Positions 51,670 through 61,302 of a DNA stretch of 64,000 bases are shown here, one piece after another. Each line of letters starts with the position of its first letter. Position 1 is the first letter of the stretch. The notes under the pieces were generated by a model. The model was not told where the DNA came from. It made no database searches and saw nothing but the letters and a program-made list of their open reading frames with translations. The position numbers and the translations under genes are program-made. The stretch comes from Victivallaceae bacterium. GTDB lineage: Bacteria > Verrucomicrobiota > Lentisphaeria > Victivallales > Victivallaceae. The stretch is taken from contig JAQUTL010000003.1 of assembly GCA_028709805.1 (NCBI GenBank), positions 62,001-126,000 on the forward strand, in the 5' to 3' direction.

Positions 51670-53430
51670 TCACAGCTTGTCAAAGCCGCCGGCGGCGGTG
51701 ACGCGGTAGAGCGTGCGGTCCTCCGGCGGAACGGTGAACAGCAAACCGTATTTTTTGCGGAAATCCGGGTTAGCCGCCTGAACCCAGACGTAATCCACCC
51801 CTTCGCGCTTCAGTTGCGCCAGCCAGTCATCCGGCGAAACGGCAACCGTCCAGACGTCGTCTTCATATTGCGGACCGCCGAGGCTGTACAGCCCGTCCAT
51901 CTTATAGCGTTCAAGTCCGAAATAATAGTGGAAAACGATCCGGCTCCACCCCACGCCGCCCTGATCGATCACCGTGAACGTCTCTCCGGGGCGCAAAACC
52001 CGGTTCAGCGCCGCGCGGCCGGTCTCCATCGGCAAACGGTATTTCGCCACCCGCCGCTCCCACTGCCAAAGCTCCGTCAGCGGCGCCGCCAGCCGGACGG
52101 CGCCGCCGAGAAAAACCAGCGCCAGCGCCAGACGCAGCGTCCGGGCGTCGCGTTTGCGGAACAGCGCCGCCAGCGCCGCCAGGGAAAACGCCATGGTCAA
52201 GGTTCCGATGTAGCGGTCGAACGACCCCAGATTAACCGCGTCGTATTTAACGAAATCAAACAGATAACTCAGCGCCAAAAGCAGAACAAACAACAGAGTG
52301 AACCCGGTCAGCAGCGTCGCCGCACGCCGTTTTCCGGTTTTCCACACCACCACTCCAAGCAAAACCGCGTACCACGCCGGCGGCAGAAAAACCCCGGCCG
52401 GCGACATCCGGCAAAACGCCGCAAACGCCGAATTGCGCAGCGATGTCCACGCATAGTCCGGCTCATTGTGAAACAGCGCCAGATAAAGCGCTTTGAACGA
52501 AAATTCGTTGCCAAGGCTTTTCACTTCGATCCCGGAGCACAGCGCGATCAGCGTCAGCTTTACCGCCAGAACTCCTGCCAGCATCGCCGCCGCTTCTGTG
52601 ACCCGGCTCCGTTTATCGTCGCTGCCGAGCGCCGCCGCAAATATTGTCAGCCCCAGCGCAAAGCCGAGACCGGACGGCTTTATCAGCGGCAGCACCGCGG
52701 CCAGAACCGGAAGAAAAACAAAGGTTGTCACTTTGTCGTTCCGCTTTCTGAACATCGCGGCAAGCACTCCGGCGGCGAACAGCGCACCCAAAGGACAGTC
52801 CATGTAGCCGGAGAAGAAATTCGGAAAAAACAACAGCGGAACCGCCAGAACCAGAATTTCCTGACCAAGCGCCTGCCACGGCCTGTTCCACTCCGAGAAA
52901 CGCATTATGCCGACTGTGGCGCATAACGTCAGCACCAGCGGCGCAAAATTGTATATCCCCTCGTCGAATTCCGCGGCAAAGGCGGATTTCAACGCCAGAA
53001 ACTCGAAGAGTCCGCCGCCGGCTGGATAGGCCGGAAACATAAACTTTGCCGGTGCGAAGCAGGGCATCAACCCGGAAACGAACAGTTCGCGCGCCGCCGC
53101 CCCCCAGTGGGAGAAATCGTCCCAGTTATAGAACAGCCGTCCGCGCATCAGGAAAAAGAAAAGAGTATAACCGATCAGAAAACCGGCTAATCCGGGCGTG
53201 AAAAAACAGCGTCGCCAGTTTGCGCTGCGCCGCGCCGCCGCCAGCCACAGCAGCGCCGAGAGCGCGGCTACGGCCGGGAATCCCCAATCAACCATTCGTA
53301 ACGTGCCGAGCGCGAACAGCAGCAGAATGAATCCGGCCGCCGTCGGCGCAAGCGTCTCTTCGATCCGCCGTCCCAGCCTCACCGCGCAGAACGCGCCGCC
53401 GGACAGCAGTATCAGCAGAAAATAAAACAT
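51670..53430 (-). CDS. Polytopic membrane glycosyltransferase-like protein (PMT/GT39-type topology)
   Basis: The 586-aa protein has about twelve predicted transmembrane helices and a C-terminal soluble domain of roughly 130 residues. Between the early helices lies RLFYNWDDFSHWG, an acidic loop in the position where PMT/ArnT/STT3-like GT-C enzymes carry catalytic Asp residues. I do not see a full family signature, so the donor and acceptor are unknown; a polyprenyl-phosphate sugar donor is typical of GT-C. The start at 53430 has GGGGAA upstream; an in-frame ATG at 53502 would add 24 residues overlapping the promoter. Confidence 0.65.
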   Translation of the reverse strand: MFYFLLILLSGGAFCAVRLGRRIEETLAPTAAGFILLLFALGTLRMVDWGFPAVAALSALLWLAAARRSANWRRCFFTPGLAGFLIGYTLFFFLMRGRLFYNWDDFSHWGAAARELFVSGLMPCFAPAKFMFPAYPAGGGLFEFLALKSAFAAEFDEGIYNFAPLVLTLCATVGIMRFSEWNRPWQALGQEILVLAVPLLFFPNFFSGYMDCPLGALFAAGVLAAMFRKRNDKVTTFVFLPVLAAVLPLIKPSGLGFALGLTIFAAALGSDDKRSRVTEAAAMLAGVLAVKLTLIALCSGIEVKSLGNEFSFKALYLALFHNEPDYAWTSLRNSAFAAFCRMSPAGVFLPPAWYAVLLGVVVWKTGKRRAATLLTGFTLLFVLLLALSYLFDFVKYDAVNLGSFDRYIGTLTMAFSLAALAALFRKRDARTLRLALALVFLGGAVRLAAPLTELWQWERRVAKYRLPMETGRAALNRVLRPGETFTVIDQGGVGWSRIVFHYYFGLERYKMDGLYSLGGPQYEDDVWTVAVSPDDWLAQLKREGVDYVWVQAANPDFRKKYGLLFTVPPEDRTLYRVTAAGGFDKL

Positions 53431-53473
53431 CACACAGTTCCCCGGTTGCCGGCTTTGTTTTGATCGAAAATGT

Positions 53474-53502
53474 AATGTACACCGCCGCCGCAAAAAAATC
53501 AA
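53474..53502 (-). promoter_or_regulatory. Predicted promoter of the membrane glycosyltransferase-like gene
   Basis: On the minus strand, -35 TTGATT (53502-53497), 17-bp spacer, -10 TACATT (53479-53474), within the 115-bp gap after tilS. Confidence 0.5.
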
Positions 53503-53545
53503 CCGCCGCCGGCGTCGAAGCGCGGCATTTTACGCTGCCCGGCGC

Positions 53546-54889
53546 TTACCCGACCGGTTGGACGGACGACGGAACGAATTGAAACACCGCCGCCGCATTG
53601 CCCGGAACCGCTTTGAACAACCCGCAGTTGGCGAGGCCGGGCAGCCAGATGACCGTGCCGTCCACGGTACGCAGCAGCGGAAGGAGGCGGCGGCGGGCTG
53701 GCGGAAGTTTTGCGTCGATCATCAGTTTCTTAACGGACGCGCTGCGGCCGTCGAATGCGCGGTATTTTTCCCCGGCGCGGCGCGGTGACAGCAGCAGTTC
53801 ATCCGGCAGCGCCGCAAAATCGAATATCGCACGCTCCGGCGCATTGACCGCGATGCCGGAAAAAATGGCGGACGTCGCCCGGAAAATTCCGGCGGCTGTC
53901 CAGATTTCCGGCGTTGTCTTCCAGTGCCAGATCAGCTCGGCCGGGCAGGGAGCGGCCACCGGTTCAACCGTCAGCAGTTCGCCGTTGCGACGCCAGGTGC
54001 GGCCGTGAATTTTGAATTCGCCGCGTCCGTCCTCCGCCAGCCACGTCTTAAATTCGCGCAGCAGACGGAGCGATGGCGACGCGCCGGTTTCAAAATACCG
54101 GTCCAGCACCCGCGGCAGCAGCGCCGGATGGAGGGACTGCCAGAACGCCCGGCGGGTTGACGCGTGTCCGGATATCTGAGCCGCCGCCGCGTCCGCCGCG
54201 TTTTCGATGAAGTCGGCGTCCAGCGCCAGATTGTCCAGACTCGCGGCGAATCCGCCGGCGGTAGCCGGAAACCTTGCGGTCCATTCGGCAAGCACTGCGC
54301 GGCGCAGGAAATTCCGCTGGTAGGAAACATCGGCATTGGTGGCGTCTTCGCACCATTTTTCAACGTCGTTGGAACGCAGAAACTCCTCAATTTCGCGCCG
54401 GGTGACATTCAGCAGCGGACGCACGATGACAACGCCGCCCAGCCGTTTTTCCGGCCGCAGGTTGGTCAGACTGGACAGATTGCCGCCGCGGGCGAAACGC
54501 AGCAGAAAATTTTCTTCCGCGTCATTGCGGTGATGGCCGAGCGCCACCACGTCGCCCGATCCTGCCAGTTTGCGCCACGCCTCCAGCCGCCGCCGCCGCG
54601 CCGCCGCCTCCAGGTTTTCCCCCGGCCGCAGATGCGCCGGAACATCCAGCGGCACCACATGGCAGGGAATGTTCCGGGCTTTGCAGAAGCTCGCGGTCTC
54701 ATTTGCGTCGGCCACGCTGGCCGCGCCGCGGATGCCGTGTTCAAAGTGAACCGCCTCAACCGGGTATTTCCGTGCCGCCAGCACCAGCAGCAGCGCCAGA
54801 GAGTCGGCACCGCCGGAGACTCCGGCCAGCACCCGGACGGCCCGGTTGAGAGCGTCGGGAAACAGACATTTGTCGGTAAAATTCGGCAT
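53546..54889 (-). CDS. tilS: tRNA(Ile)-lysidine synthase TilS
   Basis: TilS attaches lysine to C34 of tRNA-Ile(CAU), making it read AUA. The 447-aa product has the N-type PP-loop SGGADS at residues 25-30. ALGHHRNDAEENFLLRFARG and RPLLNVTRREIEEFL are family motifs, and NADVSYQRNFLRR appears in the middle. A C-terminal domain with DELLLSPRRAGEKYRAFDG and a WLPG segment completes the standard architecture. Confidence 0.93.
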   Translation of the reverse strand: MPNFTDKCLFPDALNRAVRVLAGVSGGADSLALLLVLAARKYPVEAVHFEHGIRGAASVADANETASFCKARNIPCHVVPLDVPAHLRPGENLEAAARRRRLEAWRKLAGSGDVVALGHHRNDAEENFLLRFARGGNLSSLTNLRPEKRLGGVVIVRPLLNVTRREIEEFLRSNDVEKWCEDATNADVSYQRNFLRRAVLAEWTARFPATAGGFAASLDNLALDADFIENAADAAAAQISGHASTRRAFWQSLHPALLPRVLDRYFETGASPSLRLLREFKTWLAEDGRGEFKIHGRTWRRNGELLTVEPVAAPCPAELIWHWKTTPEIWTAAGIFRATSAIFSGIAVNAPERAIFDFAALPDELLLSPRRAGEKYRAFDGRSASVKKLMIDAKLPPARRRLLPLLRTVDGTVIWLPGLANCGLFKAVPGNAAAVFQFVPSSVQPVG

Positions 54890-54905
54890 TTTCTCGTTTT
54901 TACGT

Positions 54906-54934
54906 TTGATAAATCACGTTTTTCGGGTTAATAT
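54906..54934 (+). promoter_or_regulatory. Predicted promoter of rdgB-dnaE
   Basis: -35 TTGATA (54906-54911), 17-bp spacer, -10 TAATAT (54929-54934). The -10 shares five bases with the tilS -10 on the opposite strand. Confidence 0.5.
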
Positions 54935-54957
54935 ATCTGCGAAAAAAACAATATCAA
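54930..54957 (-). promoter_or_regulatory. Predicted promoter of tilS
   Basis: On the minus strand, -35 TTGATA (54957-54952), 16-bp spacer, -10 TATATT (54935-54930). It overlaps the rdgB promoter face to face. Confidence 0.55.
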
Positions 54958-54978
54958 TATCTCAATCGGAATTTTAAC

Positions 54979-55578
54979 ATGGCATATATCGTCGCAGCAA
55001 CGCACAATGAACACAAAGTTCAGGAATACCGCGAACTTTTGAAAGACCAGAAGATCGAGATACGGTCGCTCAACGAATATCCCGGCTTCACCGAGGTCGA
55101 GGAGACCGGCCGCACCTTTCTTGAAAACGCCGAACTCAAGGCGGTGGCCGCCTGCAGATACTGCGACGTTCCGGCCTTTGCCGACGATTCCGGACTGGAA
55201 GTCGATGCGCTTAACGGCGAACCCGGCATCTATTCCGCCCGTTACGCCGAGACCGAAAGCCGCCGCATCGCCCGCGTTCTCGACGGATTGAAAGGCAAGG
55301 ACAACCGCCGGGCGCACTTCACCTGTGTGATCGCAATGGCGGTCAACGGGCAGATGGTGGCCAACTTCGAGGGGAGGGTGGACGGCGTCATCGTGGAGGC
55401 TCCGCGCGGGGATGGCGGCTTTGGATACGATCCTATTTTTCAGCCGGACGGCTACGATCAGACGTTCGGAGAAATGTCGGCCGAACTCAAAAACAAGATC
55501 AGCCATCGCGCCTGCGCCTGCCGTGCCGCACTTGATTTTGTCGAAGAGGAAATGTCCGTGCTGGACGACGAGTTTTAG
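54979..55578 (+). CDS. rdgB: XTP/dITP diphosphatase (RdgB/HAM1 family)
   Basis: RdgB hydrolyses dITP, XTP and related damaged purine nucleotides to keep them out of DNA. The 199-aa protein has ATHNEHKVQEY at the start, TFLENAELKA, ADDSGLEVDALNGEPGIYSARY, DGGFGYDPIF and a C-terminal ISHRACA, the complete family set. Its ribosome site is weak. It precedes dnaE by 3 bp, coupling nucleotide-pool cleaning to the replicase. Confidence 0.95.
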   Translation: MAYIVAATHNEHKVQEYRELLKDQKIEIRSLNEYPGFTEVEETGRTFLENAELKAVAACRYCDVPAFADDSGLEVDALNGEPGIYSARYAETESRRIARVLDGLKGKDNRRAHFTCVIAMAVNGQMVANFEGRVDGVIVEAPRGDGGFGYDPIFQPDGYDQTFGEMSAELKNKISHRACACRAALDFVEEEMSVLDDEF

Positions 55579-55581
55579 GCC

Positions 55582-58500
55582 ATGAGTTCGGATTTCGTAC
55601 ATCTTCACGTTCACAGCCACTACAGTCTGCTCGACGGCGCCTGCACCTGCCGCGGTCTGGCCGACCAGTGCCTTGAATTCGACATGCCGGCCGTCGCCGT
55701 CACCGACCACGGCTATATGGGCAGCAATATCGATATGTACAACACCTTCAAGGATCACGCCCCGCAGGTCAAACCGATCTACGGCTGCGAGATGTATGTG
55801 GCGCCCGGACCGCGAAGCGACAAGAACCCCATGGTGGAGCATCAGCGCGGCCATCACCTGGTGCTGCTGGCGGAAAACAACGAAGGCTATCACAGTTTAT
55901 GCCATCTGATCTCCGAGGCGTTCGCCACCGGTCTGTACTACAAGCCGCGTATTGACAAGGAGTTGCTGGCAAAATACAACCGGGGCTTGATCATGCTCTC
56001 GGCCTGTATCGGCGGCGAGATACCGTCACATATTCTGGCCGGAGACGAAAAGGCGGCAAAACACGCTATCGACGAACTGTCGTCTTTTGTCGGGCGCGAC
56101 CACTTCTATCTTGAGCTCATGGATCACGGCATGGACGAGGAGCGGCGGGTAAACCGCAAACTGATTGAATACTCCAAAGAATTCGGTCTGCCGCTGGTTG
56201 CCACCAATGACGTGCATTATCTCAAAAAGGAACACGCCGAGGCGCACGAGGTCATGCTCTGCATTCACACCCAGTGCACCATCGACGACCCGAAGCGTTT
56301 CCGTTTCTGCGCTCCGGAATTTTATTTTAAAAGTCCGGACGAAATGAAGGAGCTGTTCCGCGAGATACCGGAGGCGATCACCAACACCCGCGCCGTGGCC
56401 GAGCGCTGCGAGGTTTCATTCACTTTTGCGCCGGAGGCCAACCACTATCCGGTGTTCAAGCTCGAACCCGGCTTCAATGATCAGGCCGACATGCTGCTCG
56501 ACCACTGCATCGCCGGCGTCAAGCGCCGCTACGGATTCGACCCCGCCGGAGAAAATCTTACCGAAGACCAGAAAAAACTGCTCGACCGCATGAATTATGA
56601 GCTGTCAATCATCAAGCGGACCCATTATCCAAGCTATTTTCTGGTGGTTAGCGACTTTATCAATTACGCGAAAAGTCAGGACATCCCGGTCGGACCCGGC
56701 CGCGGTTCCGGCGCCGGCAGTCTGGTCGCATATCTCACCGGAATCACCGATATCGACCCGCTGCGCTACAACCTGCTGTTCGAGCGTTTTCTCAACCCGG
56801 AGCGCGTCAGTCCGCCGGACTTTGACGTGGACTTCTGCGAAGAGCGCCGCGGCGAAGTCATCGAATATGTCCGCGGCAAATACGGCTATGACTCGGTTGC
56901 CCAGATCTGCACCTACGGCACCCTGAAGGCCAAAGCCGTCATCAAGGACGTGGCGCGGGTCATGGGGCACGATTTCGCGTTTGGCGACCGCATCACCAAA
57001 CTCATCCCCGGTGACCCGAAAATGACGCTGGAACTCGCGCTTGAAAGCAGTGCCGAACTGCGCAAGATGGTTGAGGATGACGCCGAAGTCAAAAAAGTTT
57101 TTGAATACGCCGAGGTGCTGGAGGGAAACAACCGGCAGCTTGGAATCCACGCCGCCGGCGTGATTATCGGCGACCAGAAACTGGACAATCTGGTTCCGCT
57201 GGCCCGGGGCGCCAACGGCGAAGTAATCACCCAGTATCCGAGCGTGCCGTGCGAAAGCCTGGGTCTGCTGAAAATGGACTTCCTCGGGCTGCGCACGCTG
57301 ACCACCATTCATACCGCGCTCAAGCTGATCCGGCAGAACCGCGGCGTCGATCTGGACATCTCCGCCATTCCGCTCGACGACCGGAAGACTTATGACCTGC
57401 TCCGCGCCGGCGACACCATCGCCGTGTTCCAGCTTGAATCCGGCGGCATGCAGAGTCTCTGCCGCAATTTTGGCGTGGACACCATCGAACATATCATCGC
57501 GCTGCTGGCCATCTACCGCCCCGGACCGATGGACTTTATTCCAAAGTTCGTCGCCCGCAAGAAAGGCCGCGAAGCGGTCATCTACGACCATCCGAAAATG
57601 GAGCCGCTGCTCCGCGAAACCTACGGCATCATGCTTTATCAGGAACAGATCATGCAGGTGGTGCAGGTGCTGGCCGGATTCTCGCTCGGCGGCGCCGACA
57701 TCCTTCGCCGCGCGATCGGCAAAAAGAAGATACATGTGCTGGAGGAGCAGATGGAGAAGTTCTGCGACGGCTGTTTGAAGACCAACAACATCAGCCGCGA
57801 GCTGGCGCTTCAGATATGGGAAAAAATCAAGATGTTCGCCGGATACGGCTTCAACAAGTCGCACTCCGCAGCCTATGCGTTTGTGGCCTACCGCACCGCT
57901 TATCTCAAAGCAAATTATCCGGTGGAGTTTATGGCCGCCGTGCTGACCAGCGAAATCAATGACGCCGAGAAAATCGCCTTTCTGATCTCCGCCTGCAAGG
58001 AAATGAAAATAAATGTGCTGCCGCCGGACGTAAACAGCAGCATCATCAAGTTCGGCGTGGACGGCGACAATATCCGTTTCGGGCTCGGCGCCATCAAGGG
58101 CGTGGGCGAAACGGCGGCCGGAGCCGTGATCGCCGCCCGCGAGAAAGACGGCAAATTCACCAGTTTTGCCGATTTCTGCGAGCGTTGCGGTGACGCCATC
58201 AACTCCAGAATGCTTGAAAATCTGATCCGGGCCGGAGCGTTTGCGTCGTTCGGTCTGCGCCGTTCTCAACTTATGGCGGTGGCGGAGCCGACCATGCGCT
58301 TCGCCCAAAGCCGCGCCCGCGACCGCGCCTCCGGGCAGGGGTCGCTGTTCGACCTGCTCGGCGGCGACGAGCAGGAGGCGATCATGAGCGTTCCGATTCC
58401 CGACCTGCCGGAATTCGAGCCGGAAGAGATTCTGAAGAGCGAAAAGGAGCTGCTCGGTTTTTATGTGACCGGTCATCCGTTGACAAAATACATCGCCACG

Positions 58501-59142
58501 CTGCGTCCGCTGAGCACGATCAAACTGAATGAACTTGAAGATTTGGAGGACGGCGCAATGGTGCGCTTCGGCGGCATCGTCGCCTCCATCACCCGGAAAA
58601 CGGCGAAGAAAAGCAAAAAGCCGTACATGATCGTTGAGGTGGAGGGGCCGGACGGCACCGCGGAGTGCATGATGTACGAGCGCGCCATAACCAATTTTCA
58701 GAAGACCGGAATGGTTATGGAAAAAGGCGGCATTTTCTTTTTCGAGGCCTCGGTCAGTGTGCGCGACGGTGAAATGCCGCGACTGATGATTGAGAACGTC
58801 ATCCCCTACGAGCGCGGCGTGCGCGACTATACCGGCGAGGTCATCATCTTTGCCGACGGCGCCATGTTGACGGACGGTTTGATTGACGGCATAATGCAGC
58901 TGAACCGGCGCTGGCCGGGGGAAAGCCGGGTGATCTTTGCGGTGACCTCCGAATTTTCAGCCGGCCGGATCATATATTTGGAAACCGACAGCTTCGTTGA
59001 AGCGGCGCCCGACTATTTTTCCGGGCTGGAGTCGCTGCTCAAGCCGAAGTGCTGGAAACTCAAAGGAAACAATAAATTGCCGGAAAAACGGCGGACGTTT
59101 GTGCCGCGTCCGGTCAATGCCGGCAGCGGCGCGGGAGAATAG
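55582..59142 (+). CDS. dnaE: DNA polymerase III subunit alpha
   Basis: DnaE is the replicative polymerase catalytic subunit. The 1186-aa length fits DnaE1. The N-terminal PHP domain opens HLHVHSHYSLLDGA. The polymerase active site includes GPGRGSGAGSLVAY and PDFDVDF with acidic residues at about 413, 415 and 417, followed by VAQICTYGT. A helix-hairpin-helix region (KGVGETAAGAVIAAR) and a C-terminal OB domain (VRFGGIVASITRK) follow. No exonuclease domain is present, so proofreading would be separate. The gene lies 3 bp after rdgB and 7 bp before the symporter gene. Confidence 0.96.
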   Translation: MSSDFVHLHVHSHYSLLDGACTCRGLADQCLEFDMPAVAVTDHGYMGSNIDMYNTFKDHAPQVKPIYGCEMYVAPGPRSDKNPMVEHQRGHHLVLLAENNEGYHSLCHLISEAFATGLYYKPRIDKELLAKYNRGLIMLSACIGGEIPSHILAGDEKAAKHAIDELSSFVGRDHFYLELMDHGMDEERRVNRKLIEYSKEFGLPLVATNDVHYLKKEHAEAHEVMLCIHTQCTIDDPKRFRFCAPEFYFKSPDEMKELFREIPEAITNTRAVAERCEVSFTFAPEANHYPVFKLEPGFNDQADMLLDHCIAGVKRRYGFDPAGENLTEDQKKLLDRMNYELSIIKRTHYPSYFLVVSDFINYAKSQDIPVGPGRGSGAGSLVAYLTGITDIDPLRYNLLFERFLNPERVSPPDFDVDFCEERRGEVIEYVRGKYGYDSVAQICTYGTLKAKAVIKDVARVMGHDFAFGDRITKLIPGDPKMTLELALESSAELRKMVEDDAEVKKVFEYAEVLEGNNRQLGIHAAGVIIGDQKLDNLVPLARGANGEVITQYPSVPCESLGLLKMDFLGLRTLTTIHTALKLIRQNRGVDLDISAIPLDDRKTYDLLRAGDTIAVFQLESGGMQSLCRNFGVDTIEHIIALLAIYRPGPMDFIPKFVARKKGREAVIYDHPKMEPLLRETYGIMLYQEQIMQVVQVLAGFSLGGADILRRAIGKKKIHVLEEQMEKFCDGCLKTNNISRELALQIWEKIKMFAGYGFNKSHSAAYAFVAYRTAYLKANYPVEFMAAVLTSEINDAEKIAFLISACKEMKINVLPPDVNSSIIKFGVDGDNIRFGLGAIKGVGETAAGAVIAAREKDGKFTSFADFCERCGDAINSRMLENLIRAGAFASFGLRRSQLMAVAEPTMRFAQSRARDRASGQGSLFDLLGGDEQEAIMSVPIPDLPEFEPEEILKSEKELLGFYVTGHPLTKYIATLRPLSTIKLNELEDLEDGAMVRFGGIVASITRKTAKKSKKPYMIVEVEGPDGTAECMMYERAITNFQKTGMVMEKGGIFFFEASVSVRDGEMPRLMIENVIPYERGVRDYTGEVIIFADGAMLTDGLIDGIMQLNRRWPGESRVIFAVTSEFSAGRIIYLETDSFVEAAPDYFSGLESLLKPKCWKLKGNNKLPEKRRTFVPRPVNAGSGAGE

Positions 59143-59149
59143 GCAAAAG

Positions 59150-60934
59150 ATGTTCAACTGGGATTTTGGCGGACTGGTCAAGGTGGATGCTTATGTGGTG
59201 TTCACCATTCTTGTCTATGTATTGCTGATTATGCTGATCGGCTGGTGGTCAAGCAGGAAAATACACAACATGGACGATTTTCTGGTGGCCGGCCGCCGTC
59301 TGCCCTACTGGATGGCCACGGCGACGCTGCTGGCCACCTGGTTCGGCGCGGGGTCGAGCATGGGTGTGGCCAGCACGGTCTATCAGGAGGGCGGCGGACT
59401 GCACCGGGTGGTGGCCGATCCGTTCGGCGCGTCGCTCAGTCTGATTATCGCCGGATTTTTCTATGTGGCGCTGCTGCGGCGGATGCGGCTGCTGACCATT
59501 ACCGACATTGTCGAGCGTGCGTACGGCAAACGGGCCGGAGTGTATTCCGCGCTGTGGATGGTGCCGGTATTCGTCGGCTGGCTGGGCGCGCAGATACTCG
59601 GCATAGGAACGATACTCAAGCTGCTGTTTGGTGTTGACGCGCTGGCCGGGTCGCTGATCGGAGCGGCGATCATTCTGATTTACACCTACGCCGGCGGTAT
59701 GTGGGCGGTTACGCTGACCGACATTGTGCAGGTGGCACTGATAATTTTCGGACTTTCGCTGATTCTGCCGGGCGCGATTTCGCAGGCCGGCGGGTTCGAG
59801 GCCATGATTGAGCGTATTCCGGAGGCCGACCTCAGTCTGCTTCCGGCCGACCGCACCTACAACGGGTGGGTCTCCTATATCGGTCAGTGGGTGATGATGG
59901 GGCTGGGCTGCGTGGTCGGTCAGGATTTGATCCAGCGCTCGCTGGCCAGCCGGTCGCCGCTGGTGGCGAAGCGCAGTGCGCTGACCGCCGGACTCGGCTA
60001 TCTGATGATCGGGTTTATTCCGATCACCATCGGGTTTACGGCCAGATATATTTTAACGCCCGATGGCTCGGCGCTGACCGAGGGGCTGTTTGACGCCACC
60101 GGCATGCTGACCGATCCGGACACGGTGATCCCGGTAATGGCGGCGCAGATACTGCCGTCGTGGATGCTGGCGCTGTTTCTCAGTGCATTGGTGTCGGCCA
60201 TAATGAGTTCAGCCGACAGTTCGCTGCTGGCGGGAACGTCGCTGTTCACCAACAACGTGATCCGGCCGTGCTTTCCTCATTTGAATGACCGCAAACTGCT
60301 GACGATCACCCGGATATCCACGGTGGCGGTGCTGGTGGTTTCGTTGGCGCTGGCGCTTAATGTGGAAAAAATATATTCGCTGCTGATTAATTCCTGGTCG
60401 TCGCAGCTGCTGGTGACGTTTATACCGGTTACCGCGGCGCTGTATTTCCCGAAGGTCGGGAAGAGCGCGATCTGGTGCAGCATGATAGCCGGACCGCTGG
60501 TCTGGATTGCGTACAGTTTCCACTGCGCCGGGTTCCAGTTGCTCAATCTGGGAATGACCGAATTCATTCTTTCGCTGCTTTGCGGCTTCATGGCGGCGAT
60601 GACGGTAACGGTGTACGGCATGGTGGCTTGTCCGGCTAATGCCAAACTCATGGCGGTGATCGGGTTGGCGGTCGGGTTCGTCGCCTGGATGACGGCGGCG
60701 GCGTTTTATTCGCCGAGCTTCGCGGTGGGCGGCCTCAGCGACGATATTCTGGCCCGCGGTTCGATGTACGGTTTTGTCGCGGCGGTGGTCATGGTGATCG
60801 CCGGAGCGATTTTCTTCCCAAGACGGCCGGACGAGCCGGAGCTGTGGGTGCCGAAGAGCGACGACGAAGTTCCGCACGAACTTGAAAAGGCGGCGCAGAA
60901 CGACGAGATCGAACTGCCGCCGATATTGTCATGA
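59150..60934 (+). CDS. Sodium:solute symporter family protein
   Basis: The 594-aa membrane protein has about thirteen helices and belongs to the SSS family (Na+-coupled uptake). Family motifs are DDFLVAGRRLPYWMATATLLATWFGAGS near the start, YTYAGGMWAVTLTDIVQ in the middle, and LFLSALVSAIMSSADSSLLAGTSLFTNN, where Na2-site residues lie. The substrate is unknown (sugar, sialic acid or amino acid). The ATG at 59150 has GGGAGAATAGG upstream; a longer frame from 58997 overlaps dnaE and is a shadow. It overlaps acpS by 4 bp. Confidence 0.87.
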   Translation: MFNWDFGGLVKVDAYVVFTILVYVLLIMLIGWWSSRKIHNMDDFLVAGRRLPYWMATATLLATWFGAGSSMGVASTVYQEGGGLHRVVADPFGASLSLIIAGFFYVALLRRMRLLTITDIVERAYGKRAGVYSALWMVPVFVGWLGAQILGIGTILKLLFGVDALAGSLIGAAIILIYTYAGGMWAVTLTDIVQVALIIFGLSLILPGAISQAGGFEAMIERIPEADLSLLPADRTYNGWVSYIGQWVMMGLGCVVGQDLIQRSLASRSPLVAKRSALTAGLGYLMIGFIPITIGFTARYILTPDGSALTEGLFDATGMLTDPDTVIPVMAAQILPSWMLALFLSALVSAIMSSADSSLLAGTSLFTNNVIRPCFPHLNDRKLLTITRISTVAVLVVSLALALNVEKIYSLLINSWSSQLLVTFIPVTAALYFPKVGKSAIWCSMIAGPLVWIAYSFHCAGFQLLNLGMTEFILSLLCGFMAAMTVTVYGMVACPANAKLMAVIGLAVGFVAWMTAAAFYSPSFAVGGLSDDILARGSMYGFVAAVVMVIAGAIFFPRRPDEPELWVPKSDDEVPHELEKAAQNDEIELPPILS

Positions 60935-61302
60935 TTCGCGGCGTCGGCACCGACATTGTCAAGATCGCCCGGATCGATGGAGCAATCAGGCGGCCGGGAT
61001 TTGTCGGCCGGGTGCTCACGGCGGCGGAACTTGAACATGCCGGCGGCGCGCCGTCCGCCGAATTCGTCGCCGGCCGCTGGGCGGCAAAAGAGGCGTTCTC
61101 CAAGGCGCTCGGCTGCGGCATATCCGGCGACTGTTCGTTTCAGGACATTGAGATAATCGACGATGAATCGGGCGCACCGCATTTGAACTGTTGCGGCAAT
61201 GCGGCGCGCCGGATGCTGAAAATCGGCGCGGAGGCGATATTCGTATCCATCAGCCACGAGCGCGAATTCGCGGTGGCCACGGTAATTCTGGAGGGAAAAT
61301 GA
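60931..61302 (+). CDS. acpS: Holo-[acyl-carrier-protein] synthase AcpS
   Basis: AcpS moves 4'-phosphopantetheine from CoA to acyl carrier protein. The 123-aa enzyme shows GVGTDIVKIARI at the N-terminus with the metal-binding Asp, FVAGRWAAKEAFSKALG with the second metal-binding acidic residue, and the C-terminal SISHEREFAVA. Its length is standard for AcpS. ATGA overlaps join it to the symporter and to the heparinase-like gene. Confidence 0.94.
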   Translation: MIRGVGTDIVKIARIDGAIRRPGFVGRVLTAAELEHAGGAPSAEFVAGRWAAKEAFSKALGCGISGDCSFQDIEIIDDESGAPHLNCCGNAARRMLKIGAEAIFVSISHEREFAVATVILEGK

